From: Ramicandelaber brevisporus
Taxonomy: Eukaryota > Kickxellomycota > Ramicandelaberales > Ramicandelaberaceae
DNA length: 23,669 bases
Direction of reading: 5' to 3'
Assembly: GCA_025201865.1 (NCBI GenBank)
Contig: MU602761.1
Coordinates: 17,265 to 40,933 of the forward strand
The translations under genes were made by a program, and so were the position numbers. The notes under the pieces were generated by a model. That model searched no databases, was not told the DNA's origin, and worked only from the letters and a program-made list of their open reading frames with translations. Shown here one piece after another: positions 8,538 through 16,100 of this stretch; the first letter of the stretch is position 1; each line of letters begins with the position of its first letter.

Positions 8538-8838
8538 CAAAGAACAAAGTTGGTGTACCGCCGAATGCCAAGAAGTGCTGCGGCCGCCGCTTTGTTCTAT
8601 TTCAAGTAGTCCCAACTTCCATGCGGGATGCCAAGCCCTTCCACACTCTTTGACAGACGACAATGCTGATGCAGCTGATGCAGTTGATGCAACTGTAAAC
8701 TGTACACTGTCAAAGACAGTTGCGCCGGCTTGGGCCATCTTTTGGTTCATTGTTGACTCCAGTCTATTTTTGTTTCGCTCTGACGTCGACAGACCACGCC
8801 GCTGTTGGGCGGACTTTTTGGGCCAGTCCAGCCAGAAC

Positions 8839-8856
8839 GAGAGAGAGAGAGAGAGA
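8839..8856. repeat. (GA)n microsatellite
   Basis: Nine GA units on the plus strand, about 75 bp upstream of the TATA-like element of the GPI-protein gene. GA tracts often disfavour nucleosomes or bind GAGA-type factors; the role here is unknown. Confidence 0.85.
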
Positions 8857-8928
8857 AACAGTTCCGCGATATTGCCCCCAACGCAGGCTCGAATGCCGCA
8901 GTGTATGCACCACTAGGCTCAATCACTG

Positions 8929-8940
8929 AATAAAAATATA
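8929..8940 (+). promoter_or_regulatory. TATA-like element of the GPI-protein gene
   Basis: AATAAAAATATA on the plus strand, about 235 bp before the ATG at 9174, followed by a C/T-rich stretch that would form a leader of roughly 200 bases. Confidence 0.45.
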
Positions 8941-9173
8941 CCACACTACGATTCTTCGCACCGTTCTTGCTTGCCTGTTGGTACTTGTTCCATCCAAAGC
9001 AGTTCGTTATCTTCGTCACCTAGCTCGCACTCTTTCTTTCTTTCTTACTTCCAAACCCTTTCATTCAATTACTCAATCATCCACCCGCCCGCCGGATTTC
9101 CTCCACCGCAACCACAACCTCCTTCTTTGCTCGTTCCTCTCGTTCCTCCGTCCCCTCCACTCCCTCGAACACT

Positions 9174-9875
9174 ATGCGCTTCATCTCTGCTGCCCTTGCC
9201 GCCACCGTTGCTCTTTCGCAGAGCAGCACCGTGCTGGCCACCTTCTTCACGACGAACAACATGGGTCTCCCAGTCAAGTCTGGCGACAAGTTCGTCCTGA
9301 ACTGGGTTGATCAGGACAAGCCATCGCTTGATGGTGTCACTAGCTACTCCCTTGCCCTGAAGACTGGTTCCAACGAGGTTCAGCCCCTGGTTCGCGACCT
9401 TGGCACCCATGACATCTCCGTCAAGACCATCACCGTCGATATGCCTCAGCTCCCACCAGGCAAGTACTTCTTTGTCTACACCGCAAAGGCCCCAAGCGGC
9501 GCGGATATCATTGCCTGGAGCACGCGTTTCTCGCTGAACGGTGGTCAGAGCGAGTGGCCAGAAGGTTTCTCGCCCAGCACTTCGCCATCCCAGAGCTCGG
9601 CTCCATCGACCTCGAGCGGCTCCTCTGCCAGCAGCACACCGAGCGGTTCGTCAGCCTCCTCGGCTTCGAGCAGCTCCTCTAGCTCGTCGTCATCATCGAC
9701 CGAGTCTTCGTCCTCGTCCACTGAGTCGTCCACCACTTCATCCTCGACTTCATCTTCGTCCTCCTCCTCGTCCTCGTCGTCGAGCTCGAATGCTATCGCT
9801 GTTGGCGTCAGTGGCACTGCCAAGCTTGCACTTGGCATGGGTGCCGGTGCCGTCCTTGCTGCTGCTCTTTTCTAA
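9174..9875 (+). CDS. Kre9/Knh1-like serine-rich GPI-anchored surface protein
   Basis: 233 residues. Signal peptide 1-22 (MRFISAALAATVALS..., cleavage near LA|TF). Residues about 27-122 form a beta-rich domain of the yeast cell-wall synthesis Kre9/Knh1 (Ser-Thr-rich GPI-anchored) family, with the features G-DKFVLNW, YSLALKTG, LPPGKYFFVY and WSTRFSL. A Ser/Thr-rich stalk follows (about 132-205), heavily O-mannosylated by family expectation. The C-terminus has a GPI signal: candidate omega near N206 or S213/G214, then the hydrophobic tail LALGMGAGAVLAAALF. The protein is expected to reach the plasma membrane and wall. Kre9-type proteins are linked to beta-1,6-glucan assembly; whether this one is cannot be told. 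Strong codon bias toward C/G-ending codons and a CT-rich leader suggest high expression. It is divergent from the eight-Cys secreted gene and convergent with the unknown gene at 128 bp. Confidence 0.88.
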   Translation: MRFISAALAATVALSQSSTVLATFFTTNNMGLPVKSGDKFVLNWVDQDKPSLDGVTSYSLALKTGSNEVQPLVRDLGTHDISVKTITVDMPQLPPGKYFFVYTAKAPSGADIIAWSTRFSLNGGQSEWPEGFSPSTSPSQSSAPSTSSGSSASSTPSGSSASSASSSSSSSSSSSTESSSSSTESSTTSSSTSSSSSSSSSSSSSNAIAVGVSGTAKLALGMGAGAVLAAALF

Positions 9876-10003
9876 GTAAAAATCAAAATATCAGTTACCT
9901 TAAGTCTTGCTCCTTTGCTTCTTTCTTTCATTATAATCTCTTAAAGGGAATTTGTGAATAGTTATTTTAAACACTTTAAGTTAGTATAAGTTCCATTGGT
10001 TAG

Positions 10004-12085
10004 TTAGTTAGATGGAGATCCGGTAGCTATAGTTGCTGCTGTTGCTGCTGCTACTGCTCTCTGACGCCTGCGAGCAAACAGAACCGATATGCGACGGCGT
10101 AAGCGAGATGTTCGTGTAGCTGCAGAGCTTGGACGACTATCAGCGTTGGAAGTATCACCAGTAGTTACGTCACTCATCACATCTGCTGATGGACCTGGTG
10201 CGTTGAATGCAAATGTATGACGCCACATCTCACGTTGGCTCAGTTGTGCCATGTGTTCACGCTGTAATTCAGCTTGTGAGTTGAACATTATTGGAGTGTC
10301 AACATTATCAGCCGCTTCACCAATGTTCTGTGCATGATACTGTTGATGATAGTGTTGCTGCTGCTGTCGCTGAGGATGATTACGACGTAGAATTGTTCCG
10401 TGCCAAGTTTCCCGAATACGACCAAAGATGCTGTGTCGTTCAGAGTTGTTGCTGCCAGAATGGCCCCGATATATGGCACGAATCGACGCAAATCTGTCAA
10501 TTCGAGCACGAGATGGTGCCGCACTGTGATTATCACTACTGCTAGCGGCTCCACTATCATCACCAAGCAGCTGCTTACGAAGTGACACTGCTGGAGTCTC
10601 ACTGAATTCTGCGATACCAACACCGCCATGTGCATCACCATGTGCATCGTCTCCGCCACAGACAACCAAGTTGCTGACGCTGGTGCTCTCGAGAACTGAC
10701 TGAGGAGTCATATTGTAAATAGCACTACTGTTAGACTGCGAATACTGATGTTGTAACGAGGACGGTGGAGATGGTGCAATGCCTGCATCTGGGACAACTT
10801 GATGAGTATGCAGCGAGCCAATAACACAAACATCGTGATCTGAGGAGTATTGGCTGCGACTACAGCTTGACATTGGTGGAACATCATCATTTGGTTTGAT
10901 CGCTCCGATATCGAGCATTGGCGGACGTGGTGGAAGAAGCGGATGCATTGTGATTACAGTGTCGGACTCTGGTGTACGTTCGGGGATATTAGTCACGATT
11001 GCAGTAGCAGCGTTGTTAGTGGTGGCGAGGAATGGAGTCTTGTGCAAATGCGACAGCAGAAGACTGGCCGTATGACGCTGATTAAAGCGCTGTGAGATGT
11101 CCACCAGCACTGTTGCCAATGCGCGAGTGCTAGAATGGACATTGGTAAACATCGCTTTGATGGCTGAGGCTGTCATATCGACTTCGGCTTGACAATCCAG
11201 AGAAGCCATCACCGATTTAAGCCAGTTCTCAGCAGCGCTCATCATTGCATTTAGCACCTGCTCCTCAACAACTTGACGGTAGAGAGTCGCAGCACGACTC
11301 AAAAGTTGCTGGACTTTGGTAATGTGAGCGATCAGTGGACGACGACAGTAAGAAACCATAGCTGGACTACTCGGCTCATATGATTCAATAACTGGGGCTG
11401 TTGGCTGCTGTTCTTGTTGCTGACTCGACTGTACAGCCTGTTTAATCGATCCACCACGCTTAAGCAAAGCTGTTGCAGTTGCAGCCGCCAACAGTCCATG
11501 ATCTCGAATTGACCGCTCCATAGCTGCCAATAAGTCCTCAGTAAACGACGAGCGTCCTGCCACCACATCATCCTCACTATCACTCAAGTTGTGCATATTC
11601 GGAATCAAGTATGCTGTCGCTGTGGAAATAGTTGTAGTTGTAGCTGTAGTTGTAATTGAAGTTGTAATTGGAGTTGTAATTGGAGTTGTTGGAGCTGTTG
11701 GTACAACCGGTGATTCGCGTGTAACCACATGCTTTGATGCCGTGCTCGAACCTGCTTGATTGCTAGTCAGCAATGTATACGGAACAAACAGCAAGACTTG
11801 GACAAGTGTCAATTCCAGCTCACAGAGTAGCTCAATCAAACTCTCGTTTCGCGAGCCACCATGACCCATTGCGAGAGAAAGGCGAATGTCTCTAACCGGT
11901 GTAACCGCAAGACGAACTTCTTCGGGCAAGTCCATCATGTTGAGTGCAATGCTCAGTGATGGTAATGTTGACATACGAATGCAAAAAGTAACAACAACGG
12001 TAACAACAGCGGTAACGACGATGGTGAGTGGCGATTCAGGAAGACAACGAGGCGGCGAGAAAGGGTATCGCGGTACATGATGCAT
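10004..12085 (-). CDS. Unrecognised 693-residue protein, helical with Thr-rich and basic segments
   Basis: The frame is open from a GTG at 12091; the first ATG is 12085, giving 693 residues. Later ATGs at 11974 (M38) and 11938 (M50) are real alternatives. Residues 20-36 (LTIVVTAVVTVVVTFCI) look like a membrane helix but are encoded by GTTGTTACC repeats that could equally be leader DNA. Residues about 40-105 are helical and look conserved in character (DLPEEVRLAVTPVRDIRLSL, then ELLCELELTLVQVLLF). A Thr/Ile/Pro repeat (about 128-154) and an acidic SDSEDD follow, then a second helical block around residues 250-350 (KVQQLLSRAATLYRQVVEE, MSAAENWLKSVMASL, ALATVLVDISQRFNQ). The C-terminus has basic segments (SIFGRIRETWHGTILRR, SRLRRRISVLFARRRQR) that could bind membrane or nucleic acid. 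No family was recognised and no catalytic motif is seen. It is single-exon as read. Confidence 0.65.
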   Translation of the reverse strand: MHHVPRYPFSPPRCLPESPLTIVVTAVVTVVVTFCIRMSTLPSLSIALNMMDLPEEVRLAVTPVRDIRLSLAMGHGGSRNESLIELLCELELTLVQVLLFVPYTLLTSNQAGSSTASKHVVTRESPVVPTAPTTPITTPITTSITTTATTTTISTATAYLIPNMHNLSDSEDDVVAGRSSFTEDLLAAMERSIRDHGLLAAATATALLKRGGSIKQAVQSSQQQEQQPTAPVIESYEPSSPAMVSYCRRPLIAHITKVQQLLSRAATLYRQVVEEQVLNAMMSAAENWLKSVMASLDCQAEVDMTASAIKAMFTNVHSSTRALATVLVDISQRFNQRHTASLLLSHLHKTPFLATTNNAATAIVTNIPERTPESDTVITMHPLLPPRPPMLDIGAIKPNDDVPPMSSCSRSQYSSDHDVCVIGSLHTHQVVPDAGIAPSPPSSLQHQYSQSNSSAIYNMTPQSVLESTSVSNLVVCGGDDAHGDAHGGVGIAEFSETPAVSLRKQLLGDDSGAASSSDNHSAAPSRARIDRFASIRAIYRGHSGSNNSERHSIFGRIRETWHGTILRRNHPQRQQQQHYHQQYHAQNIGEAADNVDTPIMFNSQAELQREHMAQLSQREMWRHTFAFNAPGPSADVMSDVTTGDTSNADSRPSSAATRTSRLRRRISVLFARRRQRAVAAATAATIATGSPSN
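11625..11703. repeat. Short tandem repeat encoding a Thr/Ile/Pro stretch
   Basis: Degenerate 6- and 12-base units (GTTGTA and GTTGTAATTGGA types on the plus strand) inside the unknown protein gene. They encode a run of Thr with Ile, Pro and Ala. In-frame length variation would be tolerated. Confidence 0.7.
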
Positions 12086-12949
12086 ACTCACTTCCCATTA
12101 CAAGCAAACGAAGCATTTGAGATAAGTGGCAACCGTGTGGCTATGATGCAAAATCTCGGAATGAATACAACAACTCCTTGCACTTTTTGACTCCTCCAAA
12201 TTCCCACTACTCATCCACGCTTAATCTGGACGACTAGCTAACAAAAGTTTCTTTTATTTGAGCCAATAATGATAACAAACAGTGGCATCGAATGGTCATA
12301 GTCTGCCCTGCGTACTTGCCGCGCACGCCAGCTGCACCTCGAGTTTGGCCACCAGGGTCGGCAGCGTCGGTCATCTTGACCCGCTTTTTGTGTATGCGTG
12401 TGCACACATAGACACACGCACGCCCCTCCCTTCTCCCCCGAATAACCGCCGTATCACACTGGTCATGCGAGCCGCTGGAATTTTCACCCAATTTTATTTT
12501 TTCTCTTGTTGCTTACCGCTTTCTCTCTCTCTCTCTCGTCATGAGCGAGAAGCTGGTGGAGAACAACAACGGGTTCGATCCTTGCAAATCCCCCTCCATA
12601 ACAAAGTAATAAAACGGCAGAGACTCGAAAACGCACTGCGACAATACGGCAGCCAGCAACCAGCAACAGCCAGCAACAGCAACAGCCTTCAGCTTGAGTG
12701 GTTCTCTTTTTTTACTCTGCTTTCGTCGCTTGTTCTACCGCAGATTCTATTAAAAACAGAGAAAGGAACTTGGTAGCCATTGCCGTTTTTCTTTCTTTCT
12801 TTCTTACTTCCGTCAAAGCATACACCACCCCTCGTAGAGTGTTGTTGTTTTTGTTGTGGTTGCTGTGTGAGTGAGTGAGTGTACGCACTACTACGGTTCC
12901 TACTTCTTTCTTTCTTTCTTGCTTTCTTTGTGAGCAAACGAGCAAACGA

Positions 12950-13056
12950 GTGAGTGAGTGAGTGATTGTATTGTATTGTATTGCTGCTGCCGCTGCTGGT
13001 ATCGTCGTTGTTGACAGCTTGTGCGTCCCTGCTACTTCGACTTACGACAGCAGTAG

Positions 13057-13087
<31 letters not shown>

Positions 13088-13135
13088 TTTCTTTTTACCC
13101 TATTGGCATTATTACACTGCTCAACTATACTACAG
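12950..13135 (+). other. Candidate 5'-leader intron of the SET3-like gene
   Basis: GTGAGT donors are stacked at 12950, 12954 and 12958. A long TTTC polypyrimidine tract (13056-13096) and a CTCAAC branch-like site precede a CAG acceptor at 13133-13135, four bases before the ATG at 13140. This would also explain why the frame upstream of the ATG is open but reads as repeats. Not backed by transcripts. Confidence 0.4.
13056..13096. repeat. (TTTC)n polypyrimidine tract
   Basis: Perfect TTTC units followed by longer T runs, directly upstream of the SET3-like start. It could act as the polypyrimidine tract of a leader intron or as a CT-rich promoter element. Confidence 0.85.
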
Positions 13136-13139
13136 CTGC

Positions 13140-16100
13140 ATGTCGAGTGTCAGTGGTAATGGCAGGCTGTTGGAGTCGTCAGCATCAGCAGCTTCATTTC
13201 AAGTAATGTCCAACATCAGCAACAGTAACAACAGCAACGTAGGCAGCGGTGGTTCAGCAACTATCGCTCGCAAACGGTCAACTTCGAGAGTTCGTCCTGT
13301 AGGCAACAGCAGCAACAGCAACAGCTCTTTGATGACTAGTGCGCATTCCGTTGCACAAGGGAAGTCTTCAAAGCCGCTTCTTCATCAGCATCAGCAGCAA
13401 CAGCAACAACAACAGCAACAGCAACAGCCACAGCGTCGGACACTGCACAAACCAGGTCAGCATCGTCAGCGACAGCACTCGCAACAACGACACAAGCAGC
13501 AAGAACAAGACGGTGACGACGATACCGAAGTCATTCGTTGTATATGCGAGATTAACGAGGACGACGGCTTTACTCTTCAGTGCGAGCGCTGCGAGGTGTG
13601 GCAGCATGTGCTGTGCATGCTTGGTCCCGAAGTCAAGAGCCAAGCTGACACACCGGAGGACTATCTCTGCGAGAAGTGTGACCCTCGGCAAGTGGATTCC
13701 GCAAGAGCCCACAGACTACAGAGCAAGCGGCAGCAGCGAGAGCGTGACAGGTCAACAAGCAGCGTTCGTAGAGGCTCAAGTTTGCATCGATCCAGTCCAT
13801 CTGGCTCTTCTTCAAGCCATCCCGCCATCTTGCATTGGCAGCAGCGCTCGCTATTAGTCTCGCCCAGCTGCTCTACCTCGCCAAGCTCGCGGTCATCGTC
13901 TCCCAAGCGGTACTCGTCTTCCACGGCAGCTTCCACGGCGTATCGGCTTCTGAGCTCACTTCAACTGGCATCCGATCCACCGGAGAAACCTCGTCTGCAT
14001 TCATTGCGAGAAATTGCTGCGCCATCCACTGGAAATGCTGGAGATAGTGGTACCAGTAGTAGTGAGTCATTGCTTGTGCTACAGCGAGGTCTCTTTGCTG
14101 CCAAATCTCTCAATCCAGGCAAGATTGTCACCGACCTACCTGGCACCGTTGCTCATGTTGATGACATTCTGGATCGTTCGTCTCGAGTGTGGCTGCCGCC
14201 GCATGTATTCAGTGTTCAAGCACTGCGTGGTTCTGGCCTCGTCATTGACAGTCGAGGGCACGTTGGCCAAGCCAGTTTTGTCCGCTTTGGATGTAGACCC
14301 AACGTTGAGTTGAGGGCATTCAGGCCGTCATCAAGCTCAGCCAGTACGGATTCCAATGAGCCTGTGCTGCGTCTCGCATTGGTTTGCACAGCATCTGAGC
14401 CTATTGAAGCAGGCGCGGAGCTTGTTATCGACTGGTCGGCATGCATTGATAGCTCTGTTCTGAGATGGATCAATCAAGCCTTTTCAGCCGACGGCAATGA
14501 TGGCGACAGCTCAACACTGCCACCTGTCCCCGACATTATCAAGGCTAGCACCGGTAATAGCGGCAGCAGTGTTCATAGTGCTGCGGATGTTGTTGCACTG
14601 TGGGCAAACTCTATTGGCCCAGTTACTTGTGCATGTTGTACGCCTGTTGCTTGGAGTGAGCCTCAGCCGCTCAGTTCGTTGTCCAATCCTCTGACATCTG
14701 ACCAAGATGTTGCTGGCCGGCTACATCCAGTTGGCTCATCAGATCAACCCAAACAGCAGCAGCAACAGCAAAGGCAGCAGCATAGTCAATGCAGCATGGC
14801 TAGATTCTTGACACGAGTTGCTTTGCTGAGCAGGTCCAAGGCAAGGAAGCGCTCAGCTGAGGCTAATGGTACAATGCCAAACTCTGTACGGTCATCAAAG
14901 CCAGCATCGGCTTCCACATCACGCACAGTATCGCCTGGAAGAACAATAACAGAGCATGTGGTGAAGTCAATGGGAGCAATTCACTTGAATAGCAATGAAT
15001 TGGTTACACCAAACACAATGGAGATTGATGATGGAATGGAGACGGACAGAGCTGATGACTTTGATGCAATTGAAGATCCAACCAGTGGCAACGAGAATCA
15101 TTCGCCTATCAAACAGCAACAGCACCAACAACAGCAATTAACCAACGAGGATGAAATGGATGTTGATGATGAAGATAATGAAGATAATGAAGATAACGAT
15201 GGTATTGCTGACAATGACGTGGATAACCAATCCAGCTCAGGCAAAGCGAATAAAGATGGAAATGATGGTAATAGTAGCAGTAGTAAAAGACGCAACAAAA
15301 GAGAGATTGATACAGGTAAATCATGGTTTGATAATGCAGTTGAGGCATCGGCTAGAGCAAGAGATGAGCGTAAAATTAGAGACGCTGTGGCACTAATTGA
15401 AAGAATTGAGTCAAAAAGAACACGAACAAACAACTCAACTCAACAACAACAGCCACAACAACAGCAACAGCCACAACAGCAGCAAAATGAATCGGCTAAA
15501 ACTCATTCTAGTCGAAAGAGAAACCGGTCAGGCGTGGACGCATCAGGCTCATCAACAGTAGTGAGCAACAGTGGGTTAATGTCACCTGGCGAAACTGTAG
15601 CGTCATCTTCATCTGAAACTGAACAGCCTCAACACTCTATCAAGGCAATCTCAGCAAAGAGATCATCAACAGCCGCATCATCAGCAACCAAGCGTCGTAA
15701 GTATGAGACTCAGTCAGTTGGACCATCCACACCCACAGTGAATACTACTGCTACTAGCGGTATAACAGTGGTATCAGCATCGCCATTTATTGGAATGGGA
15801 CCAAAGAAGAGATGGGTTGCAATGTACATGGAATCACAGTCTAACCAGCAATCACCTGCTCCCACTCCCACATCAGAATCACCTACAAAGCTAGCTGGAG
15901 AGAAGAGCGACCGGATTCCAACGATTGATGTGCCCGATATTGTGGAGCCAACCAAAAAGACCCGAAGACGCAAAGTTAAGGAGCTGGCATCATCCACTGC
16001 ACAGACATCCACCCAATCAACCAGCATTGTTCCTGATAGCAAGAGTGCAATTACAGCTGCTCCAATGCATGTGCCAGGTGGACCACCTTCGCCAACTTCA

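Larger units (their letters stand above)
7759..9173. other. Divergent intergenic region between two secreted-protein genes
   Basis: 1.4 kb with no convincing gene. Proximal TATA-like elements face outward at both ends (7908-7915 minus; 8929-8940 plus). CCAAT boxes occur at 8004-8008 and 8016-8020 (plus) and 7921-7925 (minus). bZIP/CRE-like sites are TACGTCA at 8117-8123 and TGACGTCG at 8781-8788. A perfect palindrome ACGGATCCGT is at 8129-8138. An (AC)n tract (8504-8534) and a (GA)n tract (8839-8856) lie in the middle. From about 8950 to 9173 the plus strand is strongly C/T-rich, typical of the leader of a highly expressed fungal gene. The open frames here are repeat-derived. Confidence 0.6.
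12086..13139. other. Divergent intergenic region, unknown gene / SET3-like gene
   Basis: About 1.05 kb. It contains CT-rich tracts (CTCTCT near 12523-12538; TTTC repeats near 12789-12803, 12905-12920 and 13056-13096), GAGT repeats (about 12865-12880 and 12947-12965), a CCAAT at 12263-12267 and CAGCAA-type repeats near 12650-12690. Open frames here start at GTG or TTG and are low-complexity; no gene is supported. The right end carries a candidate leader intron of the SET3-like gene. Confidence 0.55.

Noticed and set aside
8377-8916. Open frame of 179 residues in the shared intergenic region
   Set aside because: Contains the translated (AC)n and (GA)n repeats, has no recognisable domain or promoter, and overlaps an equally poor antisense frame.
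9545-9838. Antisense open frame of 97 residues, almost all Asp/Glu
   Set aside because: It is the mirror of the Ser-rich stalk of the GPI protein (TCG/TCC/TCT read backwards), not a gene.
12571-12581. GGGTTCGATCC, which resembles the B box/T-loop of a tRNA gene
   Set aside because: The flanking T-stem pairs poorly and no A box, D-arm or acceptor stem is found at the right distance.
12282-12776. Open frame of 164 residues between the unknown gene and the SET3-like gene
   Set aside because: GTG start and CT-repeat-encoded Leu/Ser runs; no domain seen.
12966-13139. Open N-terminal extension of the SET3-like protein with a hydrophobic FFLSFF-type stretch resembling a membrane anchor
   Set aside because: It starts at TTG, not ATG, and is encoded by TTTC repeats; a nuclear PHD/SET protein is not expected to have such a segment, and splice-like signals suggest leader intron.
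13386-13435. Regular CAG/CAA repeats considered as a possible CRISPR-like or satellite array
   Set aside because: No spacer structure; they encode a polyglutamine run in frame.
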